The notes under the pieces are model-generated. The model was not told the DNA's origin, did no database searches, and worked only from the letters and a program-made list of their open reading frames with translations. The translations under genes and the position numbers were made by a program. Source: Paenibacillus_AR mesotrionivorans (GTDB taxonomy: Bacteria; Bacillota; Bacilli; Paenibacillales; NBRC-103111). Taken from it: DNA of 64,000 nucleotides. The DNA lies in contig NZ_JBJURJ010000004.1 of assembly GCF_046098205.1 (NCBI RefSeq), positions 124,001-188,000 of the forward strand. The letters run 5' to 3'. Of this stretch, positions 52,301 through 59,879 are shown one piece after another; within the stretch, counting starts at the first letter, position 1, and each line of letters opens with the position of its first letter.

Positions 52301-54022
52301 AACCAGGCCATTAACTGGAGCTGGGGCTCTCCGGAGGAAAATAACAGTGTGATTCCTGCCGACGGTTTTGTCATCTCCACTCTGGACCCGTCCGGCACCC
52401 GGACCAAACGCCAGCTTGTGGCCAATGCCTTTAAGGCGGGTGACACTGTACGTGGCGCATTGCTCAGCGGCTACCTTCCTTATGAAGGGTTGAAAACAGC
52501 CGACAGCCAGCTTGCGGTGAAAGGCAATGTTGACGTTCTGGGCAAGGGCACTGCACAGGTACAGGTAGCGGGCAAAGCGGCTGCAGTCAGCAGCACCGGC
52601 GACTTCCAGGCCACTGTTCCGCTGGTGGTGGGTGCCAACTCCGTTACCATGGCCGTGTATGTGGACGGCTACAAAACCAATGAAAAAACCGTCCAGATTA
52701 CCCGGACCGAAAGCACAGGCAGCGGTAATCCGGGAGGCGGCTCCTCCAGCTATGGCGGAGGCGGCGGAACGCCGGATTTGGTGGGCAAAACAGCATTTAC
52801 CACTCCGGACGGGACTGCAGGTACGCTCTTCCGGATTGATGAAGGGCAATTGGCCGCCAAGCTGAAGACGCTGGCGGAGGCTGCCGGTACGGCAGGCGGC
52901 CAGCAGGAGCTGCTTATTCCGGCAACGGACAATAGCGCCTCTGCTGCCAAGGGTGTTGTGACGGTAAGTATACCGGTTGGCCCATTTGCGGCAGCGGCTG
53001 GCACTTTGCCCAGCGGCGGGAAAATTGTGGTGCAAACCAATTTAGGTGAGGTTGTATTGCCTGTGAATGTCCTCTCCCAGTGGACAACGGAAACAGCAGC
53101 AGGGAAACATGTGGAGCTCAGCCTGCGTCCGGTCTCTGAATCTGTGCAAACCTCCCTGGCCGGCAAGCTTCAGGCTAAGGGGGCTTCCGGGCTGGTAGAG
53201 GCGGTAGAGCTCAGCTTGGGAGTGAAGGAAGGGGAAACCCTTAGCACGCTTTCTCTTCCTGCCAACAGCAAAGGTATGCTGAGTTTGTCTTTGGTAACAG
53301 ATGCGGCCCCTGCTCAGCTTACTGTGATGAAGCTGAATAAGGAGGGCGGACTGTCCTTCGTGCCGGCCAAGGTTGGAGCGGCAGCTTCCGGCCGGGTGAA
53401 TGCCCAGGTACGTCTGGAAAGTGCAGCCGTTACTTTGGCGGTGGCCCAAGTGGAGCAGGCTTCCTATGGGGATATGACCGGTCATTGGGCAGAGCAGGCA
53501 GTGGGTCTGTTGTCCTCCAAGCTGGTTGTGGACGGCATGGAGGGTGGCCTCTTCCAGCCGGAATCCCTGCTGACCCGGGCACAGTATGCGGCTATGCTGG
53601 TGCGGGCCTTGGGACTTGAAGCCTCCGTTTCGGCGGCAGGCGGCACCTTCACGGATGTGGCTGCAGATTCCTGGTATTCCGCAACTGTACTTGCAGCTGT
53701 AAATGCCGGGATTACCGACGGTTATGAGGACGGCAGCTTCCGTCCGGAGGCGCGGATCACCCGTGAGGAAATGGCGGTGATGCTGAACCGGGCGCTGCGT
53801 GCAGTAAACACCGCTCCTGCGGCGGATGCTTCTGCCCTCGCCGGGTTGTCCGACGGTGAAGAACTTGCCGATTGGTCCCGTGATGCTGTGTCTGCTCTGG
53901 TAAGCAGCGGCTTGCTTAACGGGCGCACCGACGGCTTTGCTCCCGCGGCGGATGCCACCCGGGCTGAAGCTGCAGCTGTACTCCAGCGGCTGCTGGGTTA
54001 TCTGGAAGCCCGTTGGTTCTAG
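49331..54022 (+). CDS. SLH-anchored family-10-like (GHL10) glycoside hydrolase with repeated beta modules
   Basis: This 1563-residue surface protein has a signal peptide (residues 1-~37). Two successive A+B module pairs follow (A ~45-215 and ~298-445; B ~222-295 and ~448-527). A GHL10-type TIM-barrel (~528-920) begins VILWVDQAANARKFQ and has FDVKGVEGYASYKKND, HAAINVFAEGS, VDGVVHDRGRYDN and IDFLMIGAYQTTGQEV. A third A+B pair spans ~930-1125, then a GSGNPGGGSSSYGGGGG linker, a ~230-residue beta-rich region and three SLH repeats (~1378-1563) that bind wall polymers. AGGAG precedes the ATG. It probably cleaves the polysaccharide imported by the adjacent system; activity unproven. Confidence 0.88.
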   Translation: MMTFVSVRKTMALWTVVLLIAALLAPIFPAGALTASAAEPDGEGAVTQGITSVTENVYSVTDAVYLVSANGNDRLEMKYINFNTDADPQKADYAALFTSGAGVTNRSDHPNEVFVKAGNIAIAVDATGLVSGLYGPTNKNPTTNDKPTAWDPALYAVIPQGGYIVLANDNNWEQKDFRKNLYMNYRIGHQVTLVKGTQTLTAADFLNLPPALALTTASGTEVSLPTFKIAGEIDHHAADLNLAVMVGETAAVISADGSFTATVSLKAGLNTLTVQLLSGASILDTESVTVTYKPVVAGNGVEVEAAPEDITVSIEGPRKNIDYIDQDITGIDNIIALFTRESGDTITIPQFNVAVQVGADSKVMQVVNPASSGGGAPNWAGPTELAIPQGGYVLYAQDTSYANNNIKRFLATKFKVGDVIKLRKNGEVVPVTELMSGRVKLTLDNYQMVTSTKAQELISGNISDAGGLAAVQLLINGTPVPVAADGTFSYSYSLQAGINYVNVKVMKNGAENTSRDLVIFSRPGFTSNKGVILWVDQAANARKFQTSEHVYEFLKKAKDNGVTEVVFDVKGVEGYASYKKNDLTGRPYVSEITAPAKAGSNPDLDLLEEFVTHGHALGLKIHAAINVFAEGSIASDEYAVLDDHLDWEERIYVPENNGQIKRVRESAKQGLVAFVNPSNDEVRQYELKTFEEVIKNYDVDGVVHDRGRYDNESADFSDLTRAKFETFLQAKGKQLQNWPADVFSYNGTTRVNGPLIQDWWEFRSGTIKSFFGEVKSLVDSYESSTGRTIQASAYVGSWYETYYLNGVNWGSPNFRFDSRLGLKDEYVYTPGYYETGYIEYIDFLMIGAYQTTGQEVSKYITLGNIVTNGEIPLYAGIALTNVQAPELQRDVFQSGLANTNGLMLFDASQVNWPIASAALKNQVYVKDYQVGFSLPGKPEQFLEGNFHNINLIEGNINAYTDSFGYSTGTSRFGVEVVVGADGTVSKVLNRNQAINWSWGSPEENNSVIPADGFVISTLDPSGTRTKRQLVANAFKAGDTVRGALLSGYLPYEGLKTADSQLAVKGNVDVLGKGTAQVQVAGKAAAVSSTGDFQATVPLVVGANSVTMAVYVDGYKTNEKTVQITRTESTGSGNPGGGSSSYGGGGGTPDLVGKTAFTTPDGTAGTLFRIDEGQLAAKLKTLAEAAGTAGGQQELLIPATDNSASAAKGVVTVSIPVGPFAAAAGTLPSGGKIVVQTNLGEVVLPVNVLSQWTTETAAGKHVELSLRPVSESVQTSLAGKLQAKGASGLVEAVELSLGVKEGETLSTLSLPANSKGMLSLSLVTDAAPAQLTVMKLNKEGGLSFVPAKVGAAASGRVNAQVRLESAAVTLAVAQVEQASYGDMTGHWAEQAVGLLSSKLVVDGMEGGLFQPESLLTRAQYAAMLVRALGLEASVSAAGGTFTDVAADSWYSATVLAAVNAGITDGYEDGSFRPEARITREEMAVMLNRALRAVNTAPAADASALAGLSDGEELADWSRDAVSALVSSGLLNGRTDGFAPAADATRAEAAAVLQRLLGYLEARWF

Positions 54023-54032
54023 TTCTACTTCA

Positions 54033-54068
54033 AGGGCAACAATGCGGCAGCTGCTGCGTTGTTGCCCT
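54033..54068 (+). other. Strong hairpin without T tract between the two glycosidase genes
   Basis: AGGGCAACAA pairs perfectly with TTGTTGCCCT, enclosing a GCAGCTGC palindrome. No T run follows, so it is a weak terminator at best. It may be an RNA-processing or stability element that lowers expression of the second gene. Confidence 0.6.
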
Positions 54069-54121
54069 GTGCTTATACAAGGCGAAGAAGATGTAAATAG
54101 AAGAAAAGGGGGCATTTTTCC

Positions 54122-56059
54122 ATGAAAGCGGATGATGCTGTACCGCAAGAGGTAACGCGGGCGGAAGGGATTGAGGTGGAGGCGGCGCCGGAGGATATTA
54201 CCATCCATGTGCAGGGGCCCCTTTGGAGCATTGCAGGTATCGACCGGGAGCGGGGGGAGTTGGAGGGCATCCTTTTGTTTACGCGGGAGTATGGAGAAAC
54301 GGTGTCCATTTCCTCAGCTTATGCGGCGGTGCAGGTTGGTGCGGATAGCAAGGTGGCACAGGTGGTGCTTCCCTCATTAACGGACGGCAATGATGCCGGT
54401 GTTTCCACAACAGAAGCGGTTGAATTGGAGATTCCTGAAGGGGGATATGTGCTTTTTGCCGGGGATGAAGGTACGGTGCCTGAAGGTGCAGGGTATTTTT
54501 TGGCGGAAAGGTTTAGAGTGGGCGATTTGGTGAAGCTCCGCAGGAACGGTCAGGTTGTGCCTGTTGAGGAGATGATGGGGAGCACGGCTAAGCTGGTGCT
54601 GGACAATTACCCCATGGTGACTGCTATGGAAGCGAATCACTGGGTTACCGGAACAATCCGCCATACGGGGGATATGTCCGGCATGCAGCTTTTCGTAAAT
54701 GGAGTGGAGGCGCCGGTAACACAGGACGGCAGCTTTTCCCATTGTTCTCCGCTTCAGCCGGGAATCAATTATATTCGGGTGCAGCTGCTGAGGAAGGGCG
54801 TGGAGGAGACATCGCGGGAACTGGTCATCTTTAGCCGCCCCCGTTCTGCTCCGGAGAAGGAAGTGGTGCTTTGGGTGGACCAGACGGTGAATGCCAAAAG
54901 GTTCCAAAGCAGTGCGGATGTGCTGGACTTTCTCCAGTTGGCCAGGGACAACGGGGTGACCAAGATCGCGCTGGACGTAAAAGGGGTAGAAGGGTTCGTC
55001 TCCTACAAAAAGAATGATCTCACCGGACGCCCTTACGTGAGTGAGATCAAGGCCCCAGCCAAGGCCGGGGCTAACCCGGAGCTGGACATGCTGGAGGAAT
55101 TTATCACCCATGGACATGCACTTGGTCTGGAGATTCATGCGGCCTTGAATGTGTTTGCGGAGGGCTCCATTGCACGGGATGAGTATGCCGTGTTGGACCA
55201 ACATTTAGACTGGGAAGAACGGATTTACATACCGGAAAATAACGGGGAAATCCGGCGCCAGCGGGAAAGTCTCAAGAAAGGACCGGTGGCCTTCGTCAAT
55301 CCCTCCCATGACCAGGTCTGGGAGTATGCGCGGCTGACCTTCGAGGAGATTATTAAGAATTACCGGGTGGACGGGGTCATTCATGACCGGAGCCGCTACG
55401 ATAATGAAGCAGCGGACTTTAGTGACGTCACCAGAGCCAAGTTCGAGGTGTTTCTCCGCGCCAGGGGCAAACGTCTGGCGAACTGGCCGGCAGATGTGTT
55501 TGTCTATGACGGCACCATCCGGGTGGACGGCCCGCTGATCCAGGACTGGTGGGAATTCCGGGCGGGGACCATCAAGCGTTTTTTTGCCGAGATTAAGGAA
55601 CTGGTTAACTCATACCGGAACTCTACCGGACGCCCAATCCAGGTTTCCGCCTACGTGGGCTCCTGGTACGAAATATACTACCTGAACGGGGTCAACTGGG
55701 GCAGCCCCAGCTTCCGGTTCGATGAACGGCTGGGTTTGCAGGACGCCTCCTTGTATACGCCGGAATATTGCCAGACGGGCTACATCGGGTATCTGGACTT
55801 CCTGATGATCGGCGCCTACCAGACCACCGGTCAGGAGGTGGAGAAATACGCCACCTTGGCCAACATTGTCACCAACGGGGAAATCCCGCTGTATACAGGA
55901 ATCGCGGTCACCAATGTCCCGGCTCCGGCGCTCCAGCGGGAGGTCATCCAGGCCGGACTCGCCGCCACCGACGGCGTTATGCTGTTCGACGCCTCCCAGA
56001 TCAACTGGCCCGTGGCGCGGGCGGCTTTGCTGGGAGAGGAGTATGAGGGGGAAGTATAG
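54122..56059 (+). CDS. Signal-less paralogue of the GHL10 glycosidase core
   Basis: This 645-residue protein matches residues ~298-920 of the upstream SLH protein: one A module (VEVEAAPEDITIHVQGP), one B module (MQLFVNGVEAPVTQDGSF), then the whole GHL10 barrel (VVLWVDQTVNAKRFQ to FDASQINWPVARAALL). Active-site-like segments LDVKGVEGFVSYKKND and VDGVIHDRSRYDN are kept. It has no signal peptide and no SLH region, and the first residues MKADDAVPQEVTRA are hydrophilic. It is therefore predicted to be cytoplasmic and to act on imported fragments. AAAAGGGGG precedes the ATG. Confidence 0.86.
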   Translation: MKADDAVPQEVTRAEGIEVEAAPEDITIHVQGPLWSIAGIDRERGELEGILLFTREYGETVSISSAYAAVQVGADSKVAQVVLPSLTDGNDAGVSTTEAVELEIPEGGYVLFAGDEGTVPEGAGYFLAERFRVGDLVKLRRNGQVVPVEEMMGSTAKLVLDNYPMVTAMEANHWVTGTIRHTGDMSGMQLFVNGVEAPVTQDGSFSHCSPLQPGINYIRVQLLRKGVEETSRELVIFSRPRSAPEKEVVLWVDQTVNAKRFQSSADVLDFLQLARDNGVTKIALDVKGVEGFVSYKKNDLTGRPYVSEIKAPAKAGANPELDMLEEFITHGHALGLEIHAALNVFAEGSIARDEYAVLDQHLDWEERIYIPENNGEIRRQRESLKKGPVAFVNPSHDQVWEYARLTFEEIIKNYRVDGVIHDRSRYDNEAADFSDVTRAKFEVFLRARGKRLANWPADVFVYDGTIRVDGPLIQDWWEFRAGTIKRFFAEIKELVNSYRNSTGRPIQVSAYVGSWYEIYYLNGVNWGSPSFRFDERLGLQDASLYTPEYCQTGYIGYLDFLMIGAYQTTGQEVEKYATLANIVTNGEIPLYTGIAVTNVPAPALQREVIQAGLAATDGVMLFDASQINWPVARAALLGEEYEGEV

Positions 56060-56158
56060 AGAATAAAGAAGTTAACATTATATTTCCGTGGCCAAAGAAA
56101 TCGTGAAGGTACCTTATTATGAAGTGGTGGCTACTGAATAAGTCTAATTGAAGAATAA

Positions 56159-56206
56159 GAGGCTATCCAGCAGTCAGTTTTAACTGGCTTTCTGGACAGC
56201 CTTCAA
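56159..56206 (+). terminator. Hairpin terminator after the GHL10 paralogue
   Basis: AGGCT-TCCAG pairs with CTGGA-AGCCT around a second inner stem (AG-CAGTT/AACTG-CT). The following T-rich stretch is interrupted, so efficiency is uncertain. Confidence 0.55.
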
Positions 56207-56293
56207 CTTAATTTTGATTATGTAGCTGTTCATTATTATTTAAAATATACAATATGAAAGAATGATTAATCAAAAACATAATTCCGGCAAGAA

Positions 56294-56461
56294 TTAGAAC
56301 AAAATATGTTTGTCCATCCATGTTATTAAAGCTGCAATAATATTTGTAAGGCTAAAGAACGAAATGTTTTTTTTAGTGTGACTGATTAATTTCTTTCTCT
56401 TAACGATGAGAAATAAATACGCAATTTCTACACTAAGCAATAGGAGCAACCAATTGAACAT
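56294..56461 (-). CDS. Small membrane protein in AT-rich island, possibly frameshifted
   Basis: This 55-residue ORF has a strong GGGAGGATATT ribosome site directly before its ATG. It starts with a membrane helix (MFNWLLLLLSVEIAYLFLIV) followed by a basic loop (KRKKLISHTKKN) and a second hydrophobic stretch. After the stop, the next frame (56208-56321) encodes a further membrane helix (YFVLILAGIMFLINHSF), suggesting one ancestral ~85-residue protein split by a frameshift. It lies 64 bases downstream of the secreted-protein gene on the same strand, the place where a bacteriocin immunity gene would sit. That role is speculation. Confidence 0.45.
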   Translation of the reverse strand: MFNWLLLLLSVEIAYLFLIVKRKKLISHTKKNISFFSLTNIIAALITWMDKHILF

Positions 56462-56524
56462 AATATCCTCCCGATTTGCAATTAGAGAACAAGACGATAT
56501 CCCCTTGTTGCTTAGCTTGCAAAA

Positions 56525-57301
56525 CTACATCACAAATAAGGTGTTATAAGCTCTATTAATATCATTATCAGCGTTATTTAATGCACTATAAACATCATAA
56601 CCAATGGCTCCACCAGCAATTAACTCAACAATAAGCGCAATTGGATTAAAAATAGAAGGGATTGCTAAACCTAATGCAATTGCTGCAGCTACACATGCAG
56701 CATTTAGATCATCAATGTCGTTAGCAAAAGCATTCGCATACATTTTATAATCACTGGCATAAGTGTTTGTGGATGCAAAATACTTAGAGATGTTATCCCC
56801 AGCGACACCATCGCTATCAAAGTGTTCATAACAAGCGGCATAATAAGTTCCACCTGGGGAAGATTCATAATTATCATAATAACACGAAGCTCTGGTTCCA
56901 CCAAACTCCATAGTGGACATCCCTCCATTTGAAGGGCTAGTACCAGCAAATTTTTGGAATTGTTCTTTAGTAAGGGTCAATGTGTTGAGTTTGCCATTTA
57001 CATAATAATTACCATCTTGTTTTTTCTCAAAGACAGTTGTAGTTTGTTTATCCTTATATATTTCCCGGTAGTTTTCCATTCCAGGTGATAGAGTATATTT
57101 GCGTATATCAACAATAGTAACTTTGGTAGTGTTTTTAGATTTTTCATTTGAAATGTTTAACGTTTGAAGTTCCACACCTATTTCGTTTCCGTCCAGAGTT
57201 TTCAATACCTGAGTTTTTTCAATAATCTCAGCATTTGTCTTGGCTGCAATTGCACTGAATGGTAAACTCGCTAACAATACCAAATTGATAGAAATACACA
57301 A
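56525..57301 (-). CDS. Secreted protein of unknown family, apparent frameshift in signal peptide
   Basis: The open frame gives 258 residues from a TTG at 57301 that lacks a ribosome site. A better start is a TTG at 57324 in another frame (LKKAIRSF), preceded by AGAAGGG. Adding one base in the T4 run at 57300-57303 would join it to CISINLVLLASLPFSAIAA, giving a normal Sec signal peptide. The mature part has EIIEKTQVLKTLDGNEIGVE near its start, a Cys/Tyr-rich middle (ASCYYDNYESSPGG) and a C-terminal Gly/Ala/Ile hydrophobic segment (~205-235). Base composition is much more AT-rich than neighbours, suggesting transfer. No family was recognised with confidence; a large bacteriocin is one possibility. 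Confidence 0.6.
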   Translation of the reverse strand: MCISINLVLLASLPFSAIAAKTNAEIIEKTQVLKTLDGNEIGVELQTLNISNEKSKNTTKVTIVDIRKYTLSPGMENYREIYKDKQTTTVFEKKQDGNYYVNGKLNTLTLTKEQFQKFAGTSPSNGGMSTMEFGGTRASCYYDNYESSPGGTYYAACYEHFDSDGVAGDNISKYFASTNTYASDYKMYANAFANDIDDLNAACVAAAIALGLAIPSIFNPIALIVELIAGGAIGYDVYSALNNADNDINRAYNTLFVM

Positions 57302-57406
57302 AAGGATCTGATGGCTTTTTTCAAGTTCGTTCCAACCCTTCTCTAGTTAATTTTATAAAAAGGCGGGCCCGTCTTGATAATTGAAGTATTTCTATTTTAT
57401 GGGTTT

Positions 57407-57435
57407 AGGTTACAACTATATGGTAAAATTGTCAA
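57407..57435 (-). promoter_or_regulatory. Promoter of the AT-rich secreted-protein gene
   Basis: On the minus strand TTGACA is followed after 17 bases by TAACCT, about 83 bases before the TTG at 57324. The rest of 57325-57643 is AT-rich and shows no gene. Confidence 0.45.
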
Positions 57436-57643
57436 CAATATTATAACCGCAAGGTATTTTGTGTAGTTGGTTCGCTTTCGTATAGGGGGAACTTCATGCA
57501 CAGCCTCAAGACCTTTTACTTTATATTTGTAAAGTAAGAAAGATTGATTTCATAAGTCCCTTTTTGAGATATAGTATTTGGTGATAATGGAATTCCAGTC
57601 ATAACCTGAACCTTTGGAGGAGACCTGGCCTAGCCTGATCCTC

Positions 57644-57696
57644 AAAAAAAGCTGCCCCGCCGGCAGACTCATGTCTGCTTCGGGACAGCTTTTTTT
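57644..57696. terminator. Bidirectional terminator
   Basis: AAAAAAAGCTGCCCCG pairs with CGGGACAGCTTTTTTT around an inner GCAGAC/GTCTGC stem. It ends the minus-strand catabolic operon (last gene 57789) and shields the AT-rich island. Confidence 0.88.
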
Positions 57697-57710
57697 AACC
57701 AAAGCCGACG

Positions 57711-57750
57711 GCCAAGGTAGGCCAAGGTAGGCCAAGGTAGGCCAAGGTAG
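57711..57750. repeat. 10-bp tandem repeat, four units
   Basis: GCCAAGGTAG is repeated four times without change between the terminator and the end of the epimerase gene. Confidence 0.9.
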
Positions 57751-57788
57751 TCCGATTACCCGACTGCCTCGCCGCCTGGCTGCTCTAA

Positions 57789-58679
57789 TCAGCGATAACC
57801 CTTGATGAACTGTACCGCCCGGCGGATGTCCTCTCCGGGGTTGGCGCCTACCTCGCGTTCGATGGTGAGGTAGCCCTTGTAGCCGATCTCCGCCAATGCG
57901 GTGAAGTAGGCATCGAAGTCCACCTTGCCCTCGCCCAGGGGCACCTCCCGGAAAAACTCGCCGGAGCTCACCATCACGGCGATCTTGGCGTGGTCCATGG
58001 GCTCAAAGCCCAATGCCCCGTACACCAGACGGGGATCGATTTCCTTCAGCCGGACCCCGTCCTTCACGTGGGTGTGCACCACATAATCCCGTAGAAGCTT
58101 AACACCCTCCACAGGATCGTCGCCGGTGACCATCACCATGTTGGCCGGGTCGAAGTTGACGGATACCCCGTTGCCGCCCAGGGAATCCAGGAACTCCTTC
58201 AGATGGGCCGCCCGCTCGGGTCCGGTTTCGATGGCGAAAAAGGCATTGCGGCTGACGGCATATTCATTGAGTTCTCTGCAGGCCTCCTGCATCGCCTTAT
58301 ACACGTCGCTGTCCTTATCCTCCGGCACAATGCCGATGTGCGTGGTGACCACGTTGGTGCCCAGGTCCAGAGCCAGGTCGAGAATTCGCTTGGATTTTTC
58401 CACCTTGGCCGGATTCTCGGTTTTATCCTGGAAGCCGTGGCCCCCCAGGTCGCCGCAGAGGGCGCTGATCTCCAGGCCCAGCGAAGCGATATATGCCTTT
58501 AGGTCCTGGCGGGCAGCCGCGTCCAGATTGTCCGGGTCCATCTCGCCGGAAACGGCGTAGATTTGCACTCCGTCCGCGCCAACCTCCTTGGCCTTCCGCA
58601 GTCCCTCACGGACACCAACGCCAAAGCTGTCCACGATAACGCCGATGGGATTGCCGATGCGCACTTTGGTTTCCCCCAT
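57789..58679 (-). CDS. Sugar phosphate isomerase/epimerase (TIM barrel)
   Basis: This 296-residue AP-endonuclease-2-like TIM barrel is of the kind used for ketose or inosose epimerisation/dehydration. Metal ligands are suggested by NVVTTHIGIVPED, FAIETGPE, SVNFDPANMVM, VHTHVKDGV and LTIEREVG. AAGGAGGG lies 8 bases before the ATG at 58679. It is the last gene of a minus-strand group with a Gfo/Idh/MocA dehydrogenase, a common partnership in cyclitol and rare-sugar catabolism. The substrate is unknown. Confidence 0.88.
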   Translation of the reverse strand: MGETKVRIGNPIGVIVDSFGVGVREGLRKAKEVGADGVQIYAVSGEMDPDNLDAAARQDLKAYIASLGLEISALCGDLGGHGFQDKTENPAKVEKSKRILDLALDLGTNVVTTHIGIVPEDKDSDVYKAMQEACRELNEYAVSRNAFFAIETGPERAAHLKEFLDSLGGNGVSVNFDPANMVMVTGDDPVEGVKLLRDYVVHTHVKDGVRLKEIDPRLVYGALGFEPMDHAKIAVMVSSGEFFREVPLGEGKVDFDAYFTALAEIGYKGYLTIEREVGANPGEDIRRAVQFIKGYR

Positions 58680-58711
58680 GGGATGACCCTCCTTTTTATT
58701 CACCGCAGTCT

Positions 58712-58818
58712 CTTGGAGACTGTGACGAAATAAGTACCGCTAATTTGCTGATAAAACTCCTAAAACCGTGGAGATTTTATCAACAAAAGCGGATACTAAT
58801 TTCCTCACAGCTCCTTAG
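58712..58818. repeat. 107-bp inverted-repeat element, copy B
   Basis: It is closely similar to 49109-49216, including GTACCGCTAATTTGC, AAACTCCTAAAACC and ACTAATTTCCTC. The arms pair over about 30 bases. Its right-hand CTTAG provides the TAA stop codon of the Gfo/Idh/MocA gene. Confidence 0.75.
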
Positions 58819-59879
58819 TCGAAATAAATTTCCTTGCCGAGACGGGCGGATTCGTATACGCCGCAGAGAATCTTCATGATCTCCACGCCGTCCTCCACCG
58901 GGCTCAGGGTGGTTTTGGTGCCTTGGCACACCTCGATAAAGAAGTTCATTTCGTCCTGGAAGCCGGACACAAAATCGAAGGACAGATTATCGATTTGCGG
59001 TGTGGAATTGAGGATGGTGTCATGCTTTTCTGTGATCAGAGTCAGCTTGGGCTCCAGCTCCACGCCGCCCTTTTCGCCGAACAGCTTGACGGTCAGCTCA
59101 TCTTCCTTGGCATGAAGGGTGAAGCTCACATCCACGATGAGGGAAGCGCCATTTTCGAAACGGATCATAGCATTGGCCATATCCTCAACGGTGTTCAACT
59201 CCGCATTATAATCCGCCGCCTTGTAAAAGCGCAGGTTCTTCACATTCGCCCGGTTGCCCAGACGGTTGTAGGTGTTGCCGCTGATGGACTTCACCTTGGG
59301 TTTGCCCATCAGGTACCAGCACAGGTCGATGACATGGACACCCACGTCGATCAGCGGTCCGCCGCCGGAGCGCTCCACATCGGAAAACCAGCCGCCGGGG
59401 TTGCCCAGCTTGCGGATACAGGAGGCCTTGGCATAGTAGATGGGACCGATTTCGCCCGCATCCATAAAGGATTTGACGATCCGGGTATTGGAGGCATACC
59501 GGCGGACAAAGCCGACATGCAGGGTTTTACCGGATTCCTTCACAGCCTGCTCTACAGCCAGCGCTTCCTCGACGGTTTTGCAGAGGGGCTTTTCGCACAG
59601 CACGTTTTTGCCTGCTTTCAGGGCGGCGATGCTGATTTCGGCATGGCTGTTGTTCCAGGTGCAGATGCTCACCGCGTCGATGTCCGGGTTGGCGAGAAGC
59701 TCATGATAGTCGGTATAGATGTTGGGGATATTGTACTTCTCAGCCTTGGCCTTGGCCCGTTCTTCCTTCAGGTCGCAGACAGCGCTCAGGACAGCGTCGG
59801 GATTTTTGGAGTAGGAGCTGAAGTGCATTTCGGAAATAGAGCCGGCGCCGATAACGCCGATGCGGATTTTGCCGCTCAT
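58815..59879 (-). CDS. Gfo/Idh/MocA-family oxidoreductase
   Basis: This 354-residue dehydrogenase has an N-terminal NAD(P) fold (RIGVIGAGSISEMHFSSY), the family EKP motif in VLCEKPLCKT and the catalytic-region GGGPLIDVGVHVIDLCWYLMG. Members oxidise sugars or cyclitols such as inositol or glucose. The ATG at 59879 follows GAGGTGATC. The stop codon lies within the end of an inverted-repeat element, so the last residues may differ from relatives. It is flanked by an FAD oxidoreductase and two epimerases on the same strand. Confidence 0.92.
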   Translation of the reverse strand: MSGKIRIGVIGAGSISEMHFSSYSKNPDAVLSAVCDLKEERAKAKAEKYNIPNIYTDYHELLANPDIDAVSICTWNNSHAEISIAALKAGKNVLCEKPLCKTVEEALAVEQAVKESGKTLHVGFVRRYASNTRIVKSFMDAGEIGPIYYAKASCIRKLGNPGGWFSDVERSGGGPLIDVGVHVIDLCWYLMGKPKVKSISGNTYNRLGNRANVKNLRFYKAADYNAELNTVEDMANAMIRFENGASLIVDVSFTLHAKEDELTVKLFGEKGGVELEPKLTLITEKHDTILNSTPQIDNLSFDFVSGFQDEMNFFIEVCQGTKTTLSPVEDGVEIMKILCGVYESARLGKEIYFD

